This document shows positions 11,412-23,967 of a stretch of 64,000 nt of DNA, one piece after another. Each line of letters opens with the position of its first letter. Positions within the stretch are counted from its first letter, which is position 1. Below the pieces are notes generated by a model that did not search any database, was not told the DNA's origin, and saw nothing but the letters and a program-made list of their open reading frames with translations. Source of the stretch: Syncephalis plumigaleata (taxonomy: Eukaryota > Zoopagomycota > Zoopagomycetes > Zoopagales > Piptocephalidaceae); contig JAIXMF010000012.1 in NCBI GenBank assembly GCA_025201365.1, positions 310,001 through 374,000 on the forward strand. Reading direction: 5' to 3'. A program made the position numbers and the translations under genes.

Positions 11412-13432
11412 CTTCTCCTTCTTCTTCACCTGTGTTCTACTTTGTGTGCGCAGTTCGCGTCTGTTTTAATTCCATATTTTGCTTTTATTCTGTCTACTAA
11501 TCGTATCCTCCTCCTTTGGGAACCTTACCTAAACAAACCTTAAACCACGTATACCTATTTTCTTAACAATCTTCCTTGCCGGTCCGCTTACTTTAATCGC
11601 ATTCTGATATTGAAATTTATATCTATCCATTACTCATTTGATTCATAGTGCTGCCTATTGCGAGTCTAAACTAATTGCTTCTTAAAATAGCAAGTGCAAC
11701 CTGACTCGTTGAACCAGCCATCCTCTGTTTAAACATCGGTGCTTAGCCGTGTTTATTGTTTGCGTAAAGAAATAACAATAAGAGTAATAATAATAACACG
11801 TCTATCCCGCAGTCAGTGTTCGATCATATTGCTAGTACTATTGACGCCGTCATAGTAAATTTCTCCACTATTAGTTTTACCGGTATATTTTATTATTACG
11901 ATACGGTCTCCTAGCCTGGCGCTTTAGAGTATTTTATTCCTTTCATAATAATATTTTCCCTATTTAAGCTTTTCATATTTATTCAAAAGTTGGCTCATTT
12001 TGTGGTATGTCGCAAGCATGTCATACTCGTTGGATGTTCTCGTTTTACGCGACTTTCTTTCTATTACTCGCATTTATTGCTAATATCGCAATTTACTTTA
12101 TCGCTTTATATGCATATATACTACAAAGCACTAACTAACAAGCTATTTATCTATTTATTTATTTATTTATTCTACAATATAGATACAAGTGGTCCTGTTA
12201 GTTTCTTCTATAAAGCAAGATTAACAATTGCATCGTCAACGACACCTAGTATCATTTGAATTTTCATTACTTGAATATATTGTGCTTCATCATAATATAT
12301 TCGACTGGTCCCTTTGTGCCAGTATTACTAATATTAGGTAAGTAAACCATTTCGACTGCATTGTAGCAAGCATGGAAGGCACACCGTCCATGTTACTTTC
12401 GTACTGGCATTTCCACCTCTATTATTTGGAATGTGCATTTTATTTAGAGTACAGCGTTAAATTATTCTACAATAATATGCTTGCAAATTATCATCGAATA
12501 ACCAATATGAAGGCATACCATACCTACTACAACGACACTAGTATGATGCTAAGGGATAAACACAAGCAGAATGGTTTATCTAAAGAATATTGGTTATATT
12601 TTGCAAGCGAATCAGTTTAAACACTAGCGGCTATCTATCTATTTATCTATCTATCTATATTGTATACTGTATATGTATATCGTATATAGATATAATACTG
12701 GTGAATTGTTATCTCCGTCGTTCTTCCTTTTTTGTATACGAAATCAACTCCCAATTCGTTGTTAGTTTCATCATATGCACCATTGCATTGAATGCTTCTT
12801 TCCAACAATCACTGTACCGGTATAGCACTGCTTAGCACGGTATGCTACGTGATCTGCTGACCACATTGTGAATATTTCTTATCGCTGCACCTTCTTCATG
12901 GAAGTTGTCATCCAGCTGCATCAGCACCTTTGATTTGTAAATAGCCGGTTTTGCACGGACAGCCAAATAGGGGAGTAGTTTGCCTTGATTATAGCTCGGC
13001 ATTTTTATGGCGTATCGGTAGATAATACCGATGGTAGCTCATGGCTTGAAGGTGGTTGGCCCATCGAGAATAGTGAAACCACAGTGTTAGATATATATGC
13101 GCTGTAGTGTGTCCATACCCGATCAGTATTACACTGATGCTAGCGACATGGATTAAATGCTAAATGCCAGTGAATGTGAGGTGATGCATTACTATTTGAC
13201 GATGCTCTAGCTTCTTCTTTGTACTGTTCTTTTTTTTACCGAAAATGATTTTGAATGATACAAGCGGTGTGTTGTTAAGCTACTCGTATGATTGTTTTCG
13301 GCCAGCGGAGTCTCATTGCAAAGATTGAAAGCGGCTCCATATGATGCGTGTACTACTGTTAGGATTGTCCTTTTCTTTCCTACCAATCAAGATTACTCTT
13401 GACATTGGCATGAATGCACGCACCTTCACAGA

Positions 13433-13500
13433 AACACACACACACGCACAAAACACGCATACACACACTTGCACACACACACACATCACACACCACACCA
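13433..13500. repeat. CA-rich microsatellite
   Basis: An imperfect run of ACAC with CG/CT/AT interruptions. It produces spurious open frames (Thr-His on one strand, Cys-Val on the other). Confidence 0.85.
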
Positions 13501-15094
13501 CACTCGTTCGTTCACTCACACAAGTAAGCGATACATACACTCGTTCGTTCACTCTCGTTTCCGCCTCTTGTCCTCCTCTTTTTCCACTTTTTTTCCTTGC
13601 TGTGTCTCCCCTACCAAGTAACATACACAAGGAATTGCTTCTTCTTTTTCTTCTCTTCTACGATCGTTGTTACCGTTAATTATTCCCTTCTATCTCGCTG
13701 TCTCGTCTCCTTGCTCTGTTGTATAGTTTTGATGTACTAGCCGGGTATTACCAAGCCACATTCCACCGCCTTTTTATCGTTTCGTATACAGTACTTGTCA
13801 CGGTCGCATTAACACACGTGTTTTGTCCAAATTACTTTTTCCAATTACTTGGCCAGGTTTTGGCTTGACTCATCCTCCTCACACTCCCCCGCTCTACAAA
13901 CTCGCTTGACGCACTTGACCTGTGCGTCTTTTTTGCTTAAGCGTCTTATGCCTCTTTGTCTTTATTGATACTTAATCAATTACCCATCTTCCTCCCTCTA
14001 TATATATACATATATACCGCATACTATTGAAATCTAGTACTGACGCGCTGCATTAACAAAGGCAGGTATAGCAGACCGATAGGAAAGGAAGCAGGTCTCA
14101 AAAGCGCAATGAGATGAAGATACTATACTCTTGCTAGATTGTAGAGACATAGATAGAGATGGTGAACTAGACCGATAAAATAGTTTATACAGCTGACTTG
14201 ATGAGTTGCAACTAATAGTTACGCCTGTTCTTGGATGAACAGTAATATGATTTATTTGCTTATTTCTATTCTCTACTATAGCAGTGGTGTAATCTATTGC
14301 TGCTGCTGCTGCTACTACTGACAATACTATTGCTAACAATACTATTGCTACTAATGTGGGCCACTATTGAGATGTTATCCCATGCCATGCTCGTTCATTA
14401 TCCGGATATTGTAGAATACCGGATGTTATTGATGCCATAACAGGTTTTCGTTCATCAATCATCGATCCTATATAGGATCATTTAGAGCAGCAGTGAATAT
14501 ATTAACAGTAGTAATAGTAGTAGTAATAGCTTTAATGTTAATATGGCTAGTTGGCTGGCTGGCTAGTTTGTATTACATGATGATCTGTATGGCATTTTTC
14601 GTCATCGAATGATTACATCGTTTAATTCGTATAACCCCATTATCTTATATCGTATATAACGCGTTAGACTAACCAACTTTACACTATTTATATGCGACTA
14701 TATCTTATTTTTCTAGGTGCTGAACTTGGCAATTAAGACAGGCATTTTATTCGTCATCTGTTCCATCATTACCGTGTAACAAACAACAACAACAACAACA
14801 ACAACTTATTGTAGCAATCTTGTTAGCGTTATTGTTGGGTAAGCATTACTTTGTTCATGATCAATATACTAGGCATACACTTACTTACGCGTGACACTGT
14901 TTATTCGAATATAATGATTATCACAACTACTATGTATAGATTTACACGACATATTAATATCACACTAAGAGCAATTGGTAGACTGACCATATATCTATCC
15001 ATCTATATATAGCGGCGTTATTGCAGCAATAATTGTTGTCATTGGAACTGGTCTCTAGCATTTACTACTTTATACTCGTTTACTGGATTGTTGA

Positions 15095-15979
15095 ATGACG
15101 CAAATGCAACGTACTGTGGGAAGGCCCACTAACGATTTGCCATCTACAGTCACGGATAGTTCGGGTGTTAATAGCATTGATGCGGCGGGCATTACACATT
15201 TAAACGCGCAGACATCTAATTCAGCGTCAGTACAAAGCTCTTCGCAAATGCCATCGCCTGAGAAATCGTCACAACCACGCAGTTTGCGTGAACAGCCACG
15301 CTCGTTGGATGATACAATGTTGGGCATGGTCTCTCCCGTCAATCCGGCGACATTTGAATCGTTCGACAAGTACATGTCTAAAATCACGCGACAGGCATCG
15401 GCAGATCAACAAACGGCAGCAGACACGAGCACCGCGACTGCAACATCCACACGCAATAGATCCATGAGTGACGCGCATGACACGCTGGATAGTCTGGCCT
15501 CTATTAAGGACGCGCTTGATCAAATTCTGGTAGAGCGAAAGTTTGAACGGAAATCTAGCGTTCGTCTACCGGCCAATGACGCGTATATTCGTCGCGAGTT
15601 TCAAGCGAAATACGCACGTGGTGATATTTCACAGGGACGCTTGAAACGCGGTCAAACCTTTACTCTGGGCTCAAGCAACAGTAGTGCTTATACGCTTTAT
15701 AACAATAACATCATCAACAATAATAATAATAGCAACAGCAACTATAATAATGATATGGTCAATGGTGGTACTACTAGTCTACGCGCGCCGAAATCTCATT
15801 CCGGTCCAAATGCTACGTCATTCGGAGGAAGCAATAATCGTAGCAATCGAAATAGCGCCAACTCATCACACTCGCTAGATCTAGATTCGGCAATGGCAGC
15901 AGCGGCCATATTGGCAGCAGGACACGGTGTTCCATCACAATTTGTGACATCATCATCATCATTTACAATGGGCGGCAGC

Positions 15980-16016
<37 letters not shown>

Positions 16017-18145
16017 CAAATAGCTCTGCTACTACTAGTCCCATGCAACCGGAGGAGTTACGTCGACAGAAGCCGGATCGTTATCGTTCGAACCAATCGA
16101 CAAACGAGGATGATCATCCATATCGACATCGCCGAGGACAACCGGGTTCGAGGAATGCATCCCAGGATCAAGCGTTCTCTCCGCTTTACAACGAGCAACG
16201 ACGTCCATCGATGGGTAGTTTATTCGCGCAAGACACGACCAACGAGTCGAACAGAGTCAGCACCATCAACACGACATACGACTCGATGTCCGATAATGAT
16301 GGCTATAACTCGGCTCTACAAAATGCAGACGGATCACTACGTCAATCCTACGAAGAGAGCAGCGGTAATGGTACGCCTACGACTAATAAAGCACAACGTC
16401 CAAAGATCCTACACCGTCATGCTTCCTCGGGTGGTAGTGGTTCGAGTCATCCACAAAGTAATCTACCATGCCACCGGCATCGGCGTCTGCGTCGACAGCT
16501 GCCCCCGCGATGACAAGCAGCGCTTCTATGAGCGTAATGAACTTCCACCGCCTGTAGCACCCACGGTAGGAGACGTTGCACCCATGGCCAGTATAAGCGG
16601 ATTCTTGACAACTTTCTACCGTAATACAAGCGTACTGTTCAAGCTAAGCCGTGGAAATCGCGCTACTACATCCTTAGTGGACATATACTGTATCGGTTCA
16701 AAGGTCGCGAGTTGGACAACACCGTGACGGATATGATGAAATTGACGCCATCCAGCGTGGTCTGCGTTAGTGACGAATTCCCCGGCAAACAGTACTGTAT
16801 CGAGATATCGGGCGCAGTCTCACCGGTGGTCAGCTCGGGCGGTGTAGCCACGAGTAGTAATGCTAATGGTATGTTCAACATGAATAGCAGCAATACCATC
16901 GGTTCTAGTGCGGCGGCGAATAATTATGTAGCCGCTTCCAATTCGGCACCTACAGTCTGGGAGGCCAAACGCTGGTACGTGCAGGCGGCCAACTCGAATG
17001 AGCTTAGCCAGTGGCTGTCCCGATTGAAAGCCGCGGTTGTACGTGCCCGATACGCAACACGAGCCCTTCCCAATCCGCCGGGTAGCATTGGCAGCGGTAG
17101 TAGTGGCAATCCATCCGGTGGCATCCTACCCACTAGCGTTATTTCAGGTCCTAATACTACTGGTAACTCACCCGGTGCTAGTCCATCGGGCGTTAGTCCC
17201 TCGGGCACTCTATCAATGGGGAATAACTCGATGAATAGCAATTTCATTGTAGCTAGTGGTTCCATGCTTAATAATCACAGCAACAACAGCAACAGTAACA
17301 ATACGGGAAGTAACGGACGTCCTAATATCGTTTCCTCAGTATCGCAACCATTACCCGTAGGACATGGTGGTCGACCCTTGGTGGATCCCAGTCTACCTAA
17401 TGGCGTATTACACAACCATAGCTATAGCAATAGCAGTCATGGTGGTGGTAATCCAGTACGACGTGCTTCAGAAACAGCCGCTATGGCCTCTTCTCATAAC
17501 AATTCGTTCAACGGTATTCGTTCAAGCAAGAGCAAATCGATGCTTGCCTCCATGAATACGTTACGTATTAATATTCCAGGTGTACCACCGCCACCGCCAC
17601 CACCGCTTCACGGCTCAATTAGTGTAAATACCATTGCTACACGTCGTAATATGGGCCATGCGTCAACACAGGACCAGACGCCAGCTGATGAATATCCACC
17701 AAATAGTGGGGCACGTCGACTACAACAACAGCAGCAGCCGCAGCAACAACAGCCACATCAGTTTGGTGATAGTTTCTTCCCTGAAGTAAGTAGTCCAACT
17801 TCGACGGGTTTCTCATTTCGTCGTACCCATTCTGATCAGCAACAGCAGCAACAACAACAACAACAACAACAACAAGCAAATTATCATTCATCCGCTCAAC
17901 CTTCTTACACTAACAATTCATCAGATGCTAGACGTATGTTAGCTTCGGCACCAGCTCATAATGGTGGTGGTAACTTTGCTTACGTTGGTAGTAATGAGAA
18001 TGGTAGTGGACCTGCTAGTAGTAGTGCACGCACCTCTAATCATTCATCTGCATCGTCATCGCCTAAGAACTCTGCGGTTATCTCGCCAGCAAGTCCAGTC
18101 TACGGTCGTCGTCCTAGTCTAGCACCTGTACGTGAAGATCGATAA
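15095..18145 (+). CDS. PH-domain protein with extended low-complexity regions
   Basis: The protein starts MTQMQRTVGRPTND. The N-terminal 450 residues are Ser/Asn/Thr-rich with a helical segment (DTLDSLASIKDALDQILVER) and a perfect poly-Asn run. Next comes a pleckstrin-homology domain: SGFL, YKRTVQAKPWKSRYYILSG, LYRFKGRELDNTV, then a final helix with the conserved tryptophan (NSNELSQWLSRLKAAVVRA). PH domains bind phosphoinositides or proteins at membranes. The PH fold is split by a Ser/Gly/Asn insert of about 60 residues before VWEAKRWYVQAA. The C-terminal 300 residues carry a poly-Pro stretch (PPPPPPPLHG), poly-Gln and Ser/Asn tracts. Between about 16,450 and 16,630 the reading passes through three frames, and I found no single GT-AG intron that joins them. 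Small assembly errors are the simplest explanation. The partner and pathway are unknown. Confidence 0.75.
15981..16014 (+). repeat. AAT triplet repeat encoding poly-Asn
   Basis: About eleven AAT/AAC codons in frame within the PH-domain gene, giving a run of Asn followed by NTNSS. Confidence 0.9.
17838..17877 (+). repeat. CAA/CAG repeat encoding poly-Gln
   Basis: About 13 glutamine codons, mostly CAA, in the C-terminal low-complexity part of the PH-domain protein. A shorter Q/P tract lies about 110 bp upstream. Confidence 0.9.
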
Positions 18146-19097
18146 TTTTCTATTGTTTTTTACGTTATTATTTGGTTGTGATCTATATATCTTCTCCTCT
18201 TCTTCCTCTTCCTCTCCTCTCCCTCCTCTCCCTCTTACTTTTTTAATTATGAGAATGACACCGCCTATAATCGCTTATAATGATGGTTTCCTTCTTTTTA
18301 TTATTCTCGATTATTGATCCCTTTACTAACTACTACTATCATTACTACCGCAACAACAACAACAACAACAACAACAACATCGATAACAACATCACCATTA
18401 TTATTATTATTATTACGGCATTGCTATTAGTTATTGTTAGACTTGATAGCAATGAGCATGTAATGGTGTCGATTATTCTCATAATATTAGGCTATCCTCT
18501 ATCATTACAGTGTACGCTCCTTTAGCGTTTTCCTTATTGTTATTTTCTCGCTACTTTTCATTCCTTCATATTAGTTCGATTAGTGATTTCGTTATTCACC
18601 TTACCTACCTACCTACATTCTACTATTTTCACTATCACACACACTCACACACATGCTCTCGCTCTTTTATTCCTTTATTTCCCTCTTCTTTTTTTCATTC
18701 GGTTGCTGTGACAGGTCCTTTATGACCACTGGTACAATGATATAGATATTTTATACAAATGTTGAATGTATATCATTCTAATGCAATTAGTATATATCTA
18801 TATATCTATATCCATATATCATGATGATAACCAGACTTACTTTAGTTATTGCAGACGAATTATATGTGCCATAATACTGCATTTTTGCCTCCATTAAAAC
18901 CATGCTTTTTGCTTGGCGCCGTCATGTATGTTTTTTGTGCGTGTGCTACAAGCGAGTTTCTGCATATTTAGTGCGATTCCACGCCTTCAATAAATACTCA
19001 TTTTAAAAAAAAACAGCCACGAATACACTAATTGTTGCATTTATTGTTGTAACTATAAAATTAAAATGAATAAGATTACATGACGTATAAATTAGAA
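18146..19097. other. Intergenic between convergent genes
   Basis: The 3' ends of the PH-domain gene and the DUF1365 gene face each other here. The stretch holds a pyrimidine-rich run at about 18188-18240, CAA repeats at about 18350-18380 and ATT repeats at about 18396-18416. I see no gene. Confidence 0.6.
18350..18416. repeat. CAA and ATT triplet repeats
   Basis: A run of about ten CAA units is followed after a short spacer by about six ATT units, in the convergent intergenic region. Confidence 0.8.
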
Positions 19098-21437
19098 CTA
19101 TTTATCATCGGTAGCCTTTAGGAAATTAATAATTCGAACGTGCATCTGTCGTTCCATATCATCGGGTAATCCGGTAGCAGATGAAGGCGATGCTGCTAAC
19201 TGATCCTGATGCTGCTGTGCTGTTGCTGCTCGTTATAAAGTGAATGTGACGAAGCTTGATAGATTTGTGCCAACTTCTTAATTCGAGCCGGTTGCGTGAA
19301 TGGATTGACCACGAAATACACGAGACGTGTCTCTAGCCAATTATCGAGCGTATCTACAAATCTATTCAGCCATTGACGTGCGGTAAACGTAAGACTGAAC
19401 GGCGGATGCCATGGTAATGGTTTCTTTTCTAGGCTCGCTTCGACGGATGCCTTTGTAAATAGATCGATGAATTCCGCTAGACGATCTTGAATCACGATCT
19501 TGTCATCATTTGTCGATGTTGTTGTCGTTGTTTTTGCAATTGTCCATCCACCGGTGGCATAAGTGGTCAATAGTGCATCACGAGGATGCTGCTGTGTTAC
19601 TAGTTGCGTGTACAAGTCGTAGTTATGTAGTTGTACATTGATAGCGCGTGGCGAATCCACGTAGAAATACTCCCTAGCCAGATGAGGCAGGATAATGGCG
19701 TCGTTCGGTGAGGAGCAAGGTGGTTGAATATTGACCATCCAATGGGGAATAAGGCCGCCTCGGTCGTTGCTTAGACGTTTGTCTAGCCAAGCGTGCACCA
19801 TTTCCATACAATCACTAGATGAAAGTTGACGGATTATTAGTAAAGGGGCAGGGCAATGTGGTAGTAGTAGTAGCACTGTTACTACTAAATAGAAAGTGAT
19901 ATCACCATGTACTAATCGGTTACTTACCGTTCAAATTTGGAAGGAGACAATGCCACTATCGTATTCGGTAGAGGATTAGGTCTAGCGAAAACTGGTAAAT
20001 AATGCCGATAAGCCAACTTCCACGCCTCGAATAGAATGCGTGGCATGGTCAAGAAGACATCGAATGGATGCATCATGGCAATGTAAACAAGTATATGTGC
20101 ATTAAGCACGTATGCCGGACCTACGACATCAGCCGTCATTTTAGCCCTTGGCTTAGCATCAGCGGCAGCAGTAATCGAAGGGTGATGAGGTGGTGGTAGC
20201 GCGGGTGCATCATTACTATCGTTTAACGTGGATTTCTTTGCAGAATATACGGGACACACGGACGCCGACTGATCCATAGTGATGCGTACGTTGATACGAC
20301 ACTCATTACGTGGATCAATCGTGTGTATATCGTAGTCGCCGTTACGTGGATTAAACGGGGAGACGTGGAATTCACGATGTGTTTCGAATGAATACTTGAA
20401 TCTAACATTAAAATAATTAGCATAAATAGATACTTAGTGTTGCTGTCATCGATGATATATGTATTACAAGTGTAACACTACAAGTCCCACGTTGCACCGT
20501 TCCCTTCCCCTGTCTTTATCTCTTTATCTATCTAATTCTATCTCTATCTAACTCGTATACTCGTTTCCTCTTATTCCGCTTCTGCTTCTGCCTCTGCTTC
20601 TTTTCTACTTACCCTTTTCGCGGTACCGATATCCGATCACGTTCAACGTCAAATGCATATAAATGGGTTTCACCAAACGTGTTATGTACTTCAATAGCAA
20701 ACGCGCATAATCTCTCGCCTTGATCCCCTCCACTGGTTCCTTTATCCGCTCGTAGCAATAGTAGAATGAGGCGGGATTCATTGCATAGCCAAAGAGACGC
20801 GGTGTGGTTACAAGCTCAACACGCTCAATGGTGTCAATTCGAATGTTCTATGCAGCCAGTTCGTTAGCATTCCCATTTATGGCATAGTATGCATGCTTAC
20901 CCGTTCCATTAATCGTTTGAGTAATTTCTCCTTGAGTGGCACATGTGCCGAGTAGCTTAATGATTCCGTTGTTCCCGTTGTCGCTGCTTGAGATGGTCGA
21001 CCCAAGTAGTCCTCAGAGCAGATGGAGAGTGGACGCCACCACGCCGGTGTAGCACCATAATCGAACCACCACGGCAGCAGATGTTTCGATGGCGTTGCAC
21101 TACTATCGGAACAACCGGCGCTTGACTGTCTGGCTTGTCGGCCCGTTTCTAAGGCATCAAGATCCACTCCGAAATAGAAGAAATTATAGGTGAACGAATG
21201 GAAAACAGGTTCAAAGCGAGTATGGCGCGTCTTAACGATATAGACACGATGCGGTGATTGTTCAACTGATTCATTATCACCACCGTTAGGCTTGACTAGA
21301 ATGGATGATATACGATGGCGACAAAGTAGAAGCAAAAGGAAATACACCCCGATACACAATAGTGGCAAATAGACGACAAACCACATCAACATTGATTCAC
21401 AATAAAGAATGTTTGACGCCATTTCCATTAGTATCAT
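19098..21437 (-). CDS. DUF1365 family protein, membrane-anchored, with C-terminal extension
   Basis: The first ATG of the frame is at 21437 (MILMEMASN); upstream codons lack an ATG. A long hydrophobic segment (MWFVVYLPLLCIGVYFLLLLL) anchors it. DUF1365 motifs follow in order: VYIVKTRHTRFEPVFHSFTYNFFYFGVDLD, TTPRLFGYAMNPASFYYCY, FAIEVHNTFGETHLYAF, then after an intron SFETHREFHVSPFNP and the later HILVYIAMMHPFDVF. Bacterial DUF1365 genes sit in operons with an FAD amine oxidase and a CFA-synthase-type methyltransferase, both present here. The biochemical role of DUF1365 is not established as far as I know. A C-terminal extension of about 270 residues ends MHVRIINFLKATDDK at a TAG at 19098. Two frame jumps (about 20,750 and 19,212) look like missing bases. 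The next gene on the right is divergent, 3.2 kb away. Confidence 0.85.
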
Positions 21438-21523
21438 AGTTATACCATATAAAGATGGTAGTACTAGTAGTAGTAGTAGTACTAGTAGCAGAAGCCAAGA
21501 CAATAGAAAAAGTAAAGCGAAAG

Positions 21524-21531
21524 CTTATATA
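21524..21531 (-). promoter_or_regulatory. Candidate TATA box of the DUF1365 gene
   Basis: On the minus strand TATATAAG lies about 90 bp upstream of the chosen ATG. Position and sequence fit a TATA element, but the transcription start is unknown. Confidence 0.4.
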
Positions 21532-22884
21532 TCAACAACAACAACAACAACAATAACAACTGCAATATTTAGTAGACTATAAAATCAAACGATAATAACA
21601 ATGGCAATGAAAATGATCACTGTTATAATAAAAGAGGTTGAAACGTGTGGATAAAACAATGAAGCAATGTGTGCAATAAGTAAATATGCCGGTCAAGTGC
21701 CCATACAAGAGAAACGTGCTACTTGTTTGGGCCGTCTCTCAAGTCGAGCTATACCCCGGACTTTTATGTTACCGAATGGCACATGTTGAATCATTCTCAT
21801 TGCTTTCGGCGTTGGCATCATGGTGGTCGTGGACATGTCGCTGTCGTGAGTGCAGGTCGCCCAGTCCCTAAACTATAACACAAGCGTTACTGCATTTGAC
21901 ACATTATTTACATATGGACTTGAAACGAGACATCAATGAATGATACGGCCACGATTTATTACATGGAGTGTATCATCCTACTCTTCGCCAGCTGTATTTT
22001 GGAAATTACCGCAACCATTAGGCGTGATATGGTCGTAACCAAAGCCTTGAAGATCTTACATTGTGTATCCGTGTAACAACCCTTTAACAAAAGTTTATTG
22101 AACAAACCGTCAAGTGCCTATCGTATAGTTGATCCCTCGTTCACTATTGGTAGAGGCCTTGCTTGTGTGGGCTGCTGATTCGCTACTGGCAAACAAAGAA
22201 CATTATTCGAAAGGACGGCGTTTTTCTCCTTTATTCCTGATTGACTGATTGCCTATCTGACTGCCTGCAATGCAAAGAAAGTAACGACAAAGACAACATC
22301 GGCATTATCATGCAAGTTGGCATATGATAACTTGTTGTTGCAATCGTTGTTGTGGTTATTGATAGTAACAATTGCAAATGCAATGGCGACAGACACACAA
22401 AGATCTTCCTTTCTCTCTCTCTCTCTCTTTCTCGATGTAACCAATAGCATAGATTGCTCTTTGTGTTAGTATCAACCGAAACCGTCGATATTATCTGCAC
22501 TGGGACTGCTGTTACTAATGCAATAACTGTACAAAATAGTTGATTGTTTCGATGATTTCATCGATACGACTTGCTGCAATAAACGACCTAGACTGACCAG
22601 GTTTATTCAAGAAATCTCTTTGTACTCACATCTACAGATGGTAAAGCAGTCTCACATGATTAACAGCAGCAATAGCAGCAGTAGCAATTGTTAAGTCCGT
22701 TAAACGAAATGGCAAGCATGGAATTATGCGGCGAACGAGTTTAATCCACAGTATCATTGAGTAATGACTACATGAGCGTGCGCGCGTGTGTGTTAATATT
22801 TTTCCCGTATGTTGTGCTACAATTGTACACCACTACGTGTACGGAAAAAAGCACAGACAATTGCTGTTATTGTTGCTATTACAG

Positions 22885-22885
<1 letters not shown>

Positions 22886-22915
<30 letters not shown>

Positions 22916-22916
22916 A
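22886..22916. repeat. ATC trinucleotide repeat
   Basis: About ten ATC/CAT units in non-coding sequence. In one frame they give a spurious poly-His. Confidence 0.85.
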
Positions 22917-23935
22917 GGACCGGTTTGTCGGCAAGCATGACCATTGCACGTCAATTCATTTAGCAAAAGAAAGAAATGAATAGCAATGGTGTGAATACAT
23001 CACATGATATGCATAATTTCACCGAAATGAAAAAAGCATCATTAACAATGGTGTATGCTTGGTTCGTGCTAGCAATGTTCTTTTTTTTACCTTCTATGAA
23101 TCATCTAGTATACACGCGTTGTAGCAAATGATACGCGCAGCAGCAACGCTTCAACATTCAATAATGCCATTGTATGGATGATTGACGAATAGGATCGACA
23201 ATGCCAGCTACATATCCATTTATTAATGATGTTAATCATGCTAATAATAAAACAACTAGGAGATAAGCGAACAATGAACTTGTCATCGTGAACATGCTTG
23301 TCGATTATTCGGAGCAATAACTACTGCTGCCATTGGTATTATTGTTGCTGCTTATGATGTCATTAACAACAGAAATGCAATCAATTATTGGTTAGAGAAA
23401 AGTATAACAGATTTACAAAGGAACGCAACAATGACAGCTGACCTGCTTAATTGTCCTTGACGACGCCAACTCCAGTGTTGCGTGGTTAGAGTGTACATAG
23501 GAATAGTCCCTGGTCAAAAAAAGAAACTACACCATGCATGTCGTTATGCATTAATGAATTATACCGTACTGTAGTGTAGCGTGTCGTGTAAGAAGATGTA
23601 GACAATCCCTGCAAAGACGACATGGCAGTCCTTCGTGCATTTGTTGCTGTTGCAGCTGTTGTTGCAATGGATGCCAGCCTGCATCCACACGAGTGGGACT
23701 GGTTTACAGTTGTTGTTTTATTTGTCGCAAGCTTCATCGAGGAATTAAGGCAAATAAGTAATTGCAACGATTATTGATAATGATTGCCTTTTTCAGAGGC
23801 CAGACAATAACCAGTATCTGCGGGCACATTTCGCAAATGCCAGAAATGTCCATTGCTTTATTGGAACACAAACATCGTTTTGCCCTCTCCTCATGTCTGT
23901 AAATCTATTCGTTTGTATGTACGAATGTACTAATG

Positions 23936-23967
23936 TCTGTATGTCTGTATGTCTGTATGTCTGCATA
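23936..23967. repeat. GTCTGTAT tandem repeat
   Basis: Four near-perfect 8-bp units in non-coding sequence between the divergent DUF1365 and CFA-synthase-like genes. Confidence 0.8.

Larger units (their letters stand above)
6752..15094. other. 8.3-kb region without a supportable gene
   Basis: No open frame here shows conserved motifs, biased composition or neighbouring exons with splice signals. Open frames at 13313-13679 are products of a CA-rich tract. The region has many microsatellites: ACGG/ACAG at about 8139-8193, GAAT at 9984-10010, TCTG at about 11177-11205, TAC at 11384-11411, TTTA at about 12148-12170, TATC at about 12631-12657, CA-rich at 13433-13500 and CAA at about 14785-14805. 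It could hold non-coding RNAs, long UTRs or lineage-specific genes that I cannot recognise. Confidence 0.5.

Noticed and set aside
13313-13679. Overlapping open frames of 105 and 112 codons on both strands
   Set aside because: They arise from the CA-rich microsatellite and have no domain, splice context or conserved composition.
6752-15094. Search for transposon, LINE or retroelement remains in the gene-poor region
   Set aside because: I saw no reverse-transcriptase, integrase or transposase motifs, no long terminal or inverted repeats, and no target-site duplications.
16110-16727. 205-codon open frame overlapping the PH-domain gene
   Set aside because: Most of it is an Arg/His-rich shadow of the Ser/Asn-rich coding frame. 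Only its last part may be coding, through the frame jumps at 16,450-16,630.
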